This document shows positions 34,705-43,795 of a DNA stretch of 64,000 nucleotides, in pieces (positions within the stretch are counted from its first letter, which is position 1; the number at the start of each line of letters is the position of its first letter). The stretch lies in assembly GCF_000419765.1 (NCBI RefSeq), contig NZ_ATTQ01000013.1:86504-150503 (forward strand). The letters are read 5' to 3'. Source of the DNA: Rhizobium mongolense USDA 1844. GTDB taxonomy: Bacteria; Pseudomonadota; Alphaproteobacteria; Rhizobiales; Rhizobiaceae. The notes under the pieces were generated by a model. The model made no database searches. It saw only the letters and a program-made list of their open reading frames with translations, and was not told the origin of the DNA. The position numbers were made by a program, and so were the translations under genes.

Positions 34705-35694
34705 CTAGCTACCCGAGGGGTGCAGCAGCCTCGTAAAGAGCTTTGCGTTCCTGATCGCATTGCCATCACGGTCGTTGTTGAAGTATGCCCAAACTCTTGT
34801 CGCGCCGCTTTGGCTTACGCGGTCGGTCCATACCCTAAGCTCTGCTTCAGTGTAGTCGTGACGATACCAACGCGTCGTCCCGTGGAAACGAATGTAGATA
34901 TCGTCGGCAGTCCTTACCAGTTCATCTGGAAGGTGGGGACCACTGCAAGAGCAAAATATAGCTCCGGCGGATTGAAACGCTCTGAAAGTTTCGTCGTTCC
35001 ACCAACTCTTGTGCCGGAATTCAACCACGTTGCGTCGGCGCTTGTCGAGTTGGCTTAATATCAATTGTAAAGTTTCCGGGCTGAAGTGGACGCTTGGCGG
35101 GAGCTGAAAGAGAAAGCATCCCATTTGGTCGCCGAGAAGATCGCCGATGTAACAGAAATCTTTAATGAGGGTGCCCGTGTTGTCAAACCGCTTGATATGG
35201 GTGATGAGCTCGCAGACCTTGATCGTATAAATAAAGTCGCTCTTCGCCTGACGCAGCCAGGTTTTGACCGTCCCAATGGTAGGCCAGGAGTAAAAGGGAG
35301 CGTTCAACTCAACGGACTTGAATTGTTGTTCATACAGCGAAAACCACTCGCTGGAAGGAACGTCTGCTGGATAGAACTGGCCTTTCCAATGCCAATAATA
35401 CCAACCCGAGCAACCAATATGGACAGCATTCGATGGCCCGCCGGCGAGTCCTCCTGCCGCTTTGTGCTCATTCGCGATCCGGACTTGATGCATTTTCTCG
35501 GCGCGATCGATATTCGCTCGCCGCTGTTTTTCTCGGCGCTCCGCGCGGCGCGCCCGTCGTCTCTCGATATCGTCCAATATCATTTCCGCCAAGCTCATCC
35601 CCTTGGTCGACTTGGGGTCCGTCAGCACCTGGATCCTGTCGTACGGCGGAATCGGCCGATCCCGTAGCGAAATCAGAGGCCTGGCGGCCAGCAC
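34705..35694 (-). CDS. DUF72 (YecE-like) protein
   Basis: A 329-residue protein. The DUF72 TIM-barrel starts near residue 89 with VHIGCSGWYYWHWKGQFYP and shows FKSVELNAPFYSWPTIGTVK, FLFQLPPSVHF, NVVEFRHKSWW and YIRFHGTTRWY, all hallmarks of the family. The function is unknown. Ahead of the domain is a strongly basic helix (DDIERRRARRAERREKQRRA), unusual for the family. The start is uncertain: GTG at 35694 or ATG at 35598. Base composition looks lower in GC than the left part of the window, like the glycan operon next to it. Confidence 0.82.
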   Translation of the reverse strand: MLAARPLISLRDRPIPPYDRIQVLTDPKSTKGMSLAEMILDDIERRRARRAERREKQRRANIDRAEKMHQVRIANEHKAAGGLAGGPSNAVHIGCSGWYYWHWKGQFYPADVPSSEWFSLYEQQFKSVELNAPFYSWPTIGTVKTWLRQAKSDFIYTIKVCELITHIKRFDNTGTLIKDFCYIGDLLGDQMGCFLFQLPPSVHFSPETLQLILSQLDKRRRNVVEFRHKSWWNDETFRAFQSAGAIFCSCSGPHLPDELVRTADDIYIRFHGTTRWYRHDYTEAELRVWTDRVSQSGATRVWAYFNNDRDGNAIRNAKLFTRLLHPSGS

Positions 35695-35890
35695 ACCCCT
35701 GGCTTGGCGACTAAAGCGACGTCCAGCGAACGTCCTTCTGCCTACGACCGGTGGGGCCGGTCCTCTTCTCCGCGCCTCTGGGCCTTAGGTGCAATCGTGG
35801 CTACTAAGCTGAACTCGATGTGAACGACGATGGCGCCGTCCTCGATTATCTGATAGGTTGTCACGCGAGCGCCTCGAACGCAACTTAACT

Positions 35891-38158
35891 TTAAAAACGC
35901 CCGCTCCTTCCGATAACGTCTTGCCGTATACGTTCCAACGCTTCTGCTAAAGGTTGATATACGGAACGAGCTGCGTCAGAAATCTCCGCTGACAGAAGAC
36001 CGTTTTGACAGGGTCGATTATCGTCCCATCCGGAATGGTTTACGATGGGGTACAAGCATATACCTTCGATCGGGACCCCGGCATCCATCGCAGCAACGAC
36101 CTCGCTATAAACATACATGATCCAACCGGGCCGCCTTTCAGCTTCGATACCTGTTTCGGCAACGAATATCGGCTTGCCATATCTGGCATAGGTTTCGATC
36201 AGAATAGACCTAAAAGGTTTGTAAAGCGCATGAGTTTCGTCGATCGGTGAACCACCGTGGATCCACTGATTGTTGTGATAGTAGTTCACCCCAACGATAT
36301 CGAGATAGCGATCTGCACCACCGATTTGAGGCCATAGCCTTCCACTTAGTAGATCCCACCCCTGGAACTGCGACTGGCGATGTCCTTCGGCACGTTGCCT
36401 CTCCCAGGGTCGCGACGGTTCTAGGATAACGTTGATAACGGGATCGCAGTGCACAAAACGTGCCCGTGGATCGACCAGAAGGATGGCATCCATGGCGGCG
36501 ATAGAAGCGCGCGCGAGCTGGACTTTCAATTCAAAGCCGCGTCCGTTTGCAAAGGGATTCAGATAGCCGACGTCACCTCCACCCCACGACAAAAACGAGA
36601 TCTCGTTTACGGGGCAATAGAACGGAACCTCGCTCGTATTTTCCCGCACCACTGCTGCGACAGCACCCGCAAAATTTGCAAGCCGAGGTGCAAAATCCTG
36701 CCCCCAAATATCGATATCGTCTGGCCAGCCATAGTGCAAAAGGTCCCAGATGACCTGGACGCCCACCTCCTTCGCTGCTTCGAGCATCGGAAGAAAGCTA
36801 GACCAATCATACCGGCCAGATGACGGCTCTATAAGATGCCAGCGGAGGCCGTCGCGCACGGTTTCGATCCGGTGCGCTTTCAGTTGATCGTAGTCCTGTC
36901 GCGCATGCGAGTCGTGGCCAGTAGAGGCGAGGACATCGAGACGCGTCCCAGCAGTTTCGCCCTCGCCTGGACGGAGGCGATGCGTTGAACACTCGAAACC
37001 ACCCTGAATGAAGGATTTGAACAAACCAGATGGCCCGGCTCGCACTCGATCTTCGAGAACATCCAGAAAAAGACCTTCCCATCGCGGCACGATCGTAGCG
37101 GCGCTGTAGTCGTTTTCAACTTTTGACATCAAGGCCTTGCCCAGCCGGGCACGCAGTTCGGCTGACATGATCAGCTTCATCATGGCCTGAGCGACAGCGG
37201 CGGGATCGTTGTAGGGCACGAAGAGACCCGAAATCCCCTCCTCGACCTGCTGGAGCGCCCCGTTATCAGGCGTCGCGATTACGGGCAGACCTGCTGCACC
37301 CGCCTCCGCCAGAACGTGCGGCATACCCTCGTCGCGCGAGAGCCAGGTAAAAATATCGAAGGCTGACAGAAGGTTGGGAACATCCTTTCGATCTCCGAGA
37401 AAGGAAAGCACGCCACCCAATCCCCGCTGATTAGCAAGCGAATGCAACTGTATCGCATATTCCGGGTGGAACGCGTCGGCCCCCCCTACAATCACAAAAC
37501 GCGCAGTCGCAACGTCCTTGTGCACAATCGCCGCAGCCTCTATGAAGTCTTCGACGTTCTTCTTTGGATCAAGCCGTCCGACCCAGCCGACAAGGACCGA
37601 ATCCTTGGCCAATCCGAGTGACGAACGGGTTTCGACACGCCGGGTGGCGTCAAATTCCGAGAAATCGACCATCGACGGGATTTCAAGAGCACTTAATTCA
37701 CGACCGGGCATCACGGAGGCTGCGGCATCGCGGATTGATCGACAGACGCCGACGTAGCGACTTGTGAAGTGCTTCGGCCCCGCAAGCGCCTCCGACACCA
37801 GCCCGCCATGTTCAATCAGCGGCGGGCGGAGGTGGATACGTTCAAGCGCCGGGTAAATATCGGCGACATTCTGACAGGACACCACGACGTCATAGCCTGG
37901 GATCTTCGTTGCCAGATAGCTTATCGTATCCTTGAACGACAATGTATAAGGGGTCGTATCGACATCCACGCCCAACGCCGTTAGCTGCTCGTGTGTCTGA
38001 TCGGGCATGCTCGGTTTGTGGAAACATGCCACGACGTCAATGCGATAGCGGTTTCGATCGAGATTTCGGGCAAGGAGCCGCACTTCCGTCTCTTCACCGC
38101 CAACGACTAACCATGCAAATACGAAAAGGATTCGGACTGGTTGTTTGCGCGAGCTCAT
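35891..38158 (-). CDS. Glycosyltransferase (GT4) fused to a GH1-like glycoside hydrolase
   Basis: A 755-residue two-enzyme protein. Residues 1-385 are a GT-B glycosyltransferase: GGEETEVRLLARNL at the acceptor side, VGWVGRLDPKKNVEDFIEAA, and the donor-site motif EGMPHVLAEAGAAGLPVIAT (E-x7-E). Residues about 400-755 form a clan-A barrel: GLRWHLIEPSSGRYDWSSFL, the acid/base Asn-Glu in PVNEISFLSWGG, GVNYYHNNQW and the probable nucleophile Glu in FVAETGIE. The ATG overlaps the previous stop as ATGA. A transferase and a hydrolase on one chain could remodel or proofread a glycan; the substrate is unknown. Confidence 0.82.
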   Translation of the reverse strand: MSSRKQPVRILFVFAWLVVGGEETEVRLLARNLDRNRYRIDVVACFHKPSMPDQTHEQLTALGVDVDTTPYTLSFKDTISYLATKIPGYDVVVSCQNVADIYPALERIHLRPPLIEHGGLVSEALAGPKHFTSRYVGVCRSIRDAAASVMPGRELSALEIPSMVDFSEFDATRRVETRSSLGLAKDSVLVGWVGRLDPKKNVEDFIEAAAIVHKDVATARFVIVGGADAFHPEYAIQLHSLANQRGLGGVLSFLGDRKDVPNLLSAFDIFTWLSRDEGMPHVLAEAGAAGLPVIATPDNGALQQVEEGISGLFVPYNDPAAVAQAMMKLIMSAELRARLGKALMSKVENDYSAATIVPRWEGLFLDVLEDRVRAGPSGLFKSFIQGGFECSTHRLRPGEGETAGTRLDVLASTGHDSHARQDYDQLKAHRIETVRDGLRWHLIEPSSGRYDWSSFLPMLEAAKEVGVQVIWDLLHYGWPDDIDIWGQDFAPRLANFAGAVAAVVRENTSEVPFYCPVNEISFLSWGGGDVGYLNPFANGRGFELKVQLARASIAAMDAILLVDPRARFVHCDPVINVILEPSRPWERQRAEGHRQSQFQGWDLLSGRLWPQIGGADRYLDIVGVNYYHNNQWIHGGSPIDETHALYKPFRSILIETYARYGKPIFVAETGIEAERRPGWIMYVYSEVVAAMDAGVPIEGICLYPIVNHSGWDDNRPCQNGLLSAEISDAARSVYQPLAEALERIRQDVIGRSGRF

Positions 38159-41100
38159 TCCTGAACCTTAAAAACAATCTGCAGGAATTCCGGCCGGTTT
38201 GTAATGAGATCGGCCAAGAATTGCGGCGCATCATCAAATGGAACGACGTGCGTGATCATGTGATCCCGAATAGCAGAGCCGTGGCTCCGCATAAGGCCAA
38301 CTGTCTCTTGGGCAAGCCGACATCGGTCCCACGACGCCCCCAATCCGCGCGGCACACGATTGATTTGTGCGCACCTGATGTTGAGCCCATTGTGGTGAAA
38401 CTCTTCGCCAAGCCGCAATGCCTGGGCTCCACCTTGGTAAAAGGCGAGATCGATGACTGTTCCCTGCGGGCGCAACGCTTTGAGCGCAGTATGCAAGCTG
38501 GTCGCCTGCGCACGGGTCTGGAACACTACATCGGCACCGCGGTCTCTGCCGCCGTTGTGCCAACGCGCTTTCACGTACTGCCACACTAGTTCCTCCTCCA
38601 TCGCGGCGAGGCCAAGATCGTGCGCCCTGTTCTGACGGAATTGCGACGGGTCGGCGACAATGACGTTGGAAGCTCCGCACTTCTGCGCAAACAGCGCAGT
38701 CATCAGACCCACCGTTCCCGCACCCAGGACAACGACGTTGCGTCCCTCAACGCCAGCGCCCAGGTAGGGCACGCTGCTTCCGAACGCCTCTGAATCGGCA
38801 TGCAAAATTCCATTAGCCGCGATCGGTCCCATCTGAGCGACGAACACTCCAAGCACGGGGTCGATATCGATGGGAAGCGGCACCAGCAAGTCATGGCAGG
38901 GGTCTGCAGTGTGACCGCTCTTATGCGCGAAAGTCGTCGAGACAACATCGCCAGTTGCGAAGCCGGCAGCCCGTGTCTCCGAGACGCGCGCCACCTCCAT
39001 GTAGCCCAAAAAGGGAACGGGATAGTGAAGGTCAGCCTCGCCTTCCACAAATACGCCCCTCTCCCCATCGAACCTCGAACGGAAGTAGGGGTTGGTATTT
39101 TTCATGAACGTGAGTTCGGTACCTGCTGAAAATCCGCTATACAGCGTCTCCAACCGAATATGGCCGTCGGCGGGCGGGCCCTCTTCGTACTCCACAAAGA
39201 ATGCTTTCCCAGCACGTTCTATGCCCAGCGAACGAATTCGCCGATGGCCGGGGGGCGGGCTCTGCGGCTCCTCTTTACGGGATTGATGCTGAAGGGGAGC
39301 CATTGGCCTGCGCTCGAAGACAGGAGGATCGAGTTTTACGGGTTCGTCTTGTCGGGCTGAGGCTGCGACAGCCAGCGCGATGCGATGCGTTGCGAGCGCG
39401 TCCGAGTAGGCACAGCGAATGTGGTTTTCTTGCCCGCGCACGGCGTCGACAAAGTCGCGATCCTCGCGCCAGACGGGATCGCCTTCGGCTTGACGCACCG
39501 GACGTCCTGCTCCGACATCGACCATGATGTCATGATCTGTCAATTCGATCGCAAGACGATCGGCGAAGATATTGAGCCCGACCCTATGGTTCCAGCCGAG
39601 AAGGCAGGTCGACGAAATGTTGGCAATGACACCGGACTCGAAGGTCATTGTCGCAGTCGCAACTGCGGGCACATCGAGGCCAGGAAATTCTGAACGATCT
39701 TTAAAGCCAACACGACCGTATACGTCCGTTACTTCGCCGATGAGGTAACGCGCCAAGTCAATGATATGAGTGGTCTGCTCGATCATCTGCCCACCTGATC
39801 GATCAATCTTCCACCACCATTGCGGTGGAGGCGTCTGGTCCAACCAGTAGCCGGAGAGGAGTTGCGCCGGGTTTTCCACCAATAACCGGCGGGCCTCCTC
39901 TACAGTATCGAGATACCGCCAGTGATAGCCCACGGCCGTGACTAATTTCGCTCCCGCAATCATGGCTGCAAGTTCTTCAGCAAGGGCCAAATCGAGAGTG
40001 ATAGGCTTTTCGACAAAGAACGGGACGCCGCGTTGGATCAGTTCCCTTTCCGCGTCGCCGTGCGCAAAGGGAGGTATGCAAATATAGACTGCATCGAGCG
40101 CTTCGTCGTCCAGCATGGCCTGGTGGCTGGTGAACGCCTTCGCACCAAAACGGGATGCAGCTTCGCTTGCGCGACCTAAATCAGGATCCGCAAAAGCGAC
40201 GAGCGCGACATCGTCAAATCCGGTAAGAATGTCGAGATGGCGGCGCGCGATTCCTCCGACGCCGATGAAGCCAATCCGTGTCTTCTCCATGAAAGGATGT
40301 CCTCTTTCGACTTCTGTTTTGGCGGGGAGAACCCGTTGGTAGACGGCAACCGTTTCGCTGGCCATCCGATCCGCTGAAAAGGCGCTGTGAAATCGATCCA
40401 TGCCAGACTGACCTATTGACCTGGCGCGAATGGGGTCAGAGAGCGCGTCGATCAAAACATCAGCTAAGGAGGAGGGATTTCCTGACTCCGCCAAGAATGG
40501 GTGATCTTCGCCAAGGGCTTCGATGGTCCCCCCAATTCGGGTTGCGACGACCGCCAGTCCTACAGACATTGCTTCGAGCACCGCCAACGGCAGGCCCTCA
40601 AAGCGCGAGGGCAGGACAAAGAGGTCGGCATTCATCATGATGTTGGCAATGTCGTTTCGGTGTCCTAGAAACTGGACATGATCGCGAAGTGCCAGTCCGT
40701 CGACCAGATCTTGGATAGCATTCATTTCCTCGCCCTCCCCCACCAGAAGAAGCAAGGCGGTGGGATGGGCTGCAACAACGGTTGGCATTGCCCTTACGAG
40801 GGCAGCGTGATCCTTCTGTTTTGAAAAGCGCGCCACCGTAAGCAGGGTTGGTCGGGATTGAAGCGCGCGTTCGCCTATGCCGTCTGCGTCGCTTTCCCCC
40901 CGCTCCAACGCATATATCCCGTTGCGGACAACCGTCAGCCGGGCCGGATCCACACCATTTCTTTCAAAACTCTTGCGAGATGCCTCGGAAACTACGATAT
41001 GATGGGCAACTGTCAAAATCGATCTATGATATTGCGCGATCTGCTCGGCATCTGTCAGCAAATATGGCAAATGCTCCGTTCGTATGACGGGAATTCCGCA

Positions 41101-41394
41101 AACGCATCCTACACGGGCGATCTCGTGTCCCTCCCACCCGATGCCGGCATGGATGTGAAGCAGCGACGCACCTGATGAACACAGCCATTCCTCAAATGCC
41201 GCGGGATCATCGGCGTTCTTGATCGCCAAGCCGCGGCAGACGGCGCGGTTCAGCAACGCGCAATTCGGCGGAGCCGCTAGCGTGACTTTGTAGTGTGTTC
41301 CAAGCGCCTGCCCGAGCGTAAGCATGTGCTCGCCCATCCCGGACGGCTCGCGGCTGTCGGTGGCGATAACGATGTGGTGCAATTGACTTGTCAT
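38155..41394 (-). CDS. Triple fusion: GT4 glycosyltransferase, Gfo/Idh/MocA dehydrogenase, MDR dehydrogenase
   Basis: A 1,079-residue protein. Residues 1-355 are a GT4 domain (LLTVARFSKQKDHAALVRAM, EGLPLAVLEAMSVGLAVVAT). Residues 369-700 are a Gfo/Idh/MocA oxidoreductase (RIGFIGVGGIARRHLDIL for NAD, FFVEKPITLDLALAEELAAM, GYHWRYLDTVEEARR). Residues about 720-1079 are an MDR dehydrogenase (LYSGFSAGTEL, VVLGAGTVGLMTALFAQKCG); the catalytic-zinc cysteine usual at the first segment is absent. The middle domain starts at an internal ATG (40290) behind AGAGGA. Both gene ends overlap their neighbours as ATGA. The two oxidoreductase domains probably oxidise and reduce a sugar ring. Confidence 0.85.
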   Translation of the reverse strand: MTSQLHHIVIATDSREPSGMGEHMLTLGQALGTHYKVTLAAPPNCALLNRAVCRGLAIKNADDPAAFEEWLCSSGASLLHIHAGIGWEGHEIARVGCVCGIPVIRTEHLPYLLTDAEQIAQYHRSILTVAHHIVVSEASRKSFERNGVDPARLTVVRNGIYALERGESDADGIGERALQSRPTLLTVARFSKQKDHAALVRAMPTVVAAHPTALLLLVGEGEEMNAIQDLVDGLALRDHVQFLGHRNDIANIMMNADLFVLPSRFEGLPLAVLEAMSVGLAVVATRIGGTIEALGEDHPFLAESGNPSSLADVLIDALSDPIRARSIGQSGMDRFHSAFSADRMASETVAVYQRVLPAKTEVERGHPFMEKTRIGFIGVGGIARRHLDILTGFDDVALVAFADPDLGRASEAASRFGAKAFTSHQAMLDDEALDAVYICIPPFAHGDAERELIQRGVPFFVEKPITLDLALAEELAAMIAGAKLVTAVGYHWRYLDTVEEARRLLVENPAQLLSGYWLDQTPPPQWWWKIDRSGGQMIEQTTHIIDLARYLIGEVTDVYGRVGFKDRSEFPGLDVPAVATATMTFESGVIANISSTCLLGWNHRVGLNIFADRLAIELTDHDIMVDVGAGRPVRQAEGDPVWREDRDFVDAVRGQENHIRCAYSDALATHRIALAVAASARQDEPVKLDPPVFERRPMAPLQHQSRKEEPQSPPPGHRRIRSLGIERAGKAFFVEYEEGPPADGHIRLETLYSGFSAGTELTFMKNTNPYFRSRFDGERGVFVEGEADLHYPVPFLGYMEVARVSETRAAGFATGDVVSTTFAHKSGHTADPCHDLLVPLPIDIDPVLGVFVAQMGPIAANGILHADSEAFGSSVPYLGAGVEGRNVVVLGAGTVGLMTALFAQKCGASNVIVADPSQFRQNRAHDLGLAAMEEELVWQYVKARWHNGGRDRGADVVFQTRAQATSLHTALKALRPQGTVIDLAFYQGGAQALRLGEEFHHNGLNIRCAQINRVPRGLGASWDRCRLAQETVGLMRSHGSAIRDHMITHVVPFDDAPQFLADLITNRPEFLQIVFKVQE

Positions 41395-43736
41395 TTCACG
41401 CTCGCAGCAATGGTGCTCGCGTGCGCCCTTGACATCTTCCGGTATGTTGCCAGAGCCTGGCCCACCACCTGATCCATATTATAGTACTTGTATGTCGCAA
41501 GCCGACCGACAAATGTTACGTCGCTAGAACGTCGCGCAACAGCTTCATATTGCTTGTAGAGTGCCTGATTTTCCGGTCGAGGGATGGGATAGTAGGGCTC
41601 CCCTTCTCTACCGGCGAACTCATAGGAAATGGTAGTCTTCGGATGGATCTGACCAGTCAGATGCTTGTATTCGGTAATCCTCGTATACGGCACCGTCTCC
41701 GAAGGATAGTTGATCACGCCGACTGGTAGCAGGCGTCTGGCATCATGCGTTTCGTGCCGGAACTCAAGGCTACGATATGGAAGACGTCCGAAGCGAAAAT
41801 CAAAATATTCATCGATCGGGCCCGTGAAAATCGTATGCGCCGCCAGATTGTCCTTTCGGATGTCCGCGAATTCCGTGCCGAGCAATACAGTGATGCACTC
41901 GTGGTCCAACATTTTCTCGAACATCTCAGTGTAACCATGCAACGGCATGGCCTGGTAGGTGTCGAGGAAATATCGATCGTCGTCGCTAACCCTTGCCGGG
42001 ACACGCGACGTCACCGATCTGTCAAGCTGGGTCGGATCGAGACCCCATTGCTTGCGGGTGTATCCTTGGAAGAACGTGCGGTAGAGATCGTCACCGACCT
42101 GGGAGACCACCGCATCCTTCGCCGTTTCGATCGGATCGCAAGGTTCCGCACGAGCGGCCAAAAATAAGGCGGCCTCTGCGTCGTCCTTCAGATTGAGACC
42201 ATAGAGCCCATTGAGGGTCGTTCGGTTGATGGGAACAGGCAATCGACGATCGCCAATATCGGCGAGCACACGGTGTTGGTACGGCCTCCAAGCCGTAAAT
42301 TGTGACAGGTAGTCAAAAATTTCCAGATTGTTGGTATGAAAAATATGCGGCCCATATCGATGAACGAGGATACCGTCTTCGTTGTGAAAATCGTACGCGT
42401 TGCCGCCGATATGCAGACGCTTATCACACAAAAGCACATGCTTCCCATCGGACGCCAATCTTTCTGCCATCACCGAGCCTGCAAAGCCCGCACCGACGAT
42501 CAGGTAGTCGTATGATGACCTTGACCTGACGGTTGACTGTGAACACGGGAACTGTGTGGGAGAATGCGGGGATGCGGACCGACGGATGATGGCTTCCTCA
42601 ACCAGCACGCTCATCGCATCAAACGTGTCGTCCCAAGACGAAGCGGCGAGCAGGATATCAACTGATCTCAGCCAGGCGCTGTCGAATTCTTTGAGAGCAA
42701 GCGCGTCGTCGCACGCTGTGGCAAACCCCTCGGCATCTCGCGCAAGAGCAACACCGGCAACGCCCCCGTATTGACGCACTACGTCAGCGACAGGCGTCGA
42801 TACGATTGGTCGACCGGCAGCAAGATACTCCGGAGTCTTGGTAGGGCTTATTAAACGTGTTGCGTCGTTCAGAGCAAAGGGCATCAGTGCGACGTTCCAG
42901 CCCGACACATACGCTGGCAGTTCGCCATATGCTTTTCGGCCGAGGTAATGGATGTTCGCCGCTTTGGGGAGCTCGTCGGGCGAAATCTTGACGATTGGCC
43001 CGATAAATACAAAAGAGAGGTCCGGCCTAGCGTTGGCCACAGCGCTTATTAGTCCGAGGTCAAGGCGCTCGTCGATGACACCATAATAGCCGAGCTTTGG
43101 ACTGCTGATAGACCTTTGATCGGCCGGCTCCTCGAGGTTTCCACGAGCAGCGTGAAAATGGTCTGCATCAACGCTAGACGGGAAAAAATGAATATTGTCA
43201 TGCAGATGCCGCTTAGCCTCATACAGGCTGTGGCCGCCCGTGAAGGCCACATCGGCGTGTGCAAGGAGTGCAGCCTCGGCATCCTTGAGAGTTGGCGGCG
43301 CAAACTTGAAGTTTGCCAACTCGTCCATGCAATCGTAAATGACCGCCGCCGCATCGATGTGGCAAGCGAACGCATACATGAGCGGCGTATAGAACCATAG
43401 TATCGGTCGGGCTACGCCATAGATCGACAGCAGTTCATCCAACAGTTTTCTTAGTTCGCGCTCCCTTTCGTCCTCGCCTAACCAGTGAGGGATTCGAGGA
43501 CGTATGGCTTTCACCGCCGTCCCCTCAAATGGATGGATCTCCAGATAGGCTAAATGATGATCTGTGGGGATGAACTCCTCGAAATAGAAAACCTGTCTAT
43601 CGCGGGCGAAACGTTCCATCAAATGCTGCGGACGCTGCAGCACAAAATCCCAACGCAAATGGGAAAAACATATGATCGGCGCCTTGCGTTCCAGGGCTTT
43701 ATGGAACCCTTGGGTGAATGAGCTGGAGAGATTCAT
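41391..43736 (-). CDS. Glycosyltransferase fused to UDP-galactopyranose mutase
   Basis: A 781-residue protein. Residues 1-390 form a GT-B glycosyltransferase (ICFSHLRWDFVLQRPQHLME at the start, PKLGYYGVIDERLDL, SPTKTPEYLAAGRPIVSTPV). From about residue 412 a UDP-galactopyranose mutase follows: FAD loop DYLIVGAGFAGSVMAERLAS, HRYGPHIFHTNN, PINRTTLNGLYG, TFFQGYTRKQWG and VGRLATYKYYNMDQVVGQAL. The mutase converts UDP-galactopyranose to UDP-galactofuranose using reduced FAD, so the operon product probably contains galactofuranose. Mutases are normally single proteins of about 370-390 residues. The stop overlaps the next start as ATGA. Confidence 0.88.
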   Translation of the reverse strand: MNLSSSFTQGFHKALERKAPIICFSHLRWDFVLQRPQHLMERFARDRQVFYFEEFIPTDHHLAYLEIHPFEGTAVKAIRPRIPHWLGEDERERELRKLLDELLSIYGVARPILWFYTPLMYAFACHIDAAAVIYDCMDELANFKFAPPTLKDAEAALLAHADVAFTGGHSLYEAKRHLHDNIHFFPSSVDADHFHAARGNLEEPADQRSISSPKLGYYGVIDERLDLGLISAVANARPDLSFVFIGPIVKISPDELPKAANIHYLGRKAYGELPAYVSGWNVALMPFALNDATRLISPTKTPEYLAAGRPIVSTPVADVVRQYGGVAGVALARDAEGFATACDDALALKEFDSAWLRSVDILLAASSWDDTFDAMSVLVEEAIIRRSASPHSPTQFPCSQSTVRSRSSYDYLIVGAGFAGSVMAERLASDGKHVLLCDKRLHIGGNAYDFHNEDGILVHRYGPHIFHTNNLEIFDYLSQFTAWRPYQHRVLADIGDRRLPVPINRTTLNGLYGLNLKDDAEAALFLAARAEPCDPIETAKDAVVSQVGDDLYRTFFQGYTRKQWGLDPTQLDRSVTSRVPARVSDDDRYFLDTYQAMPLHGYTEMFEKMLDHECITVLLGTEFADIRKDNLAAHTIFTGPIDEYFDFRFGRLPYRSLEFRHETHDARRLLPVGVINYPSETVPYTRITEYKHLTGQIHPKTTISYEFAGREGEPYYPIPRPENQALYKQYEAVARRSSDVTFVGRLATYKYYNMDQVVGQALATYRKMSRAHASTIAASVK

Positions 43737-43795
43737 TGCGGTTCCGCCGTTTTATTAGAGGCCTTCTAACCTCCACTCTGGCGGTTTGTTCCCAG

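Noticed and set aside
34965..35020. GGAAC-N17-GTT on the minus strand inside the DUF72 gene
   Set aside because: It is within a coding region and several hundred bases from any start on that strand; probably chance.
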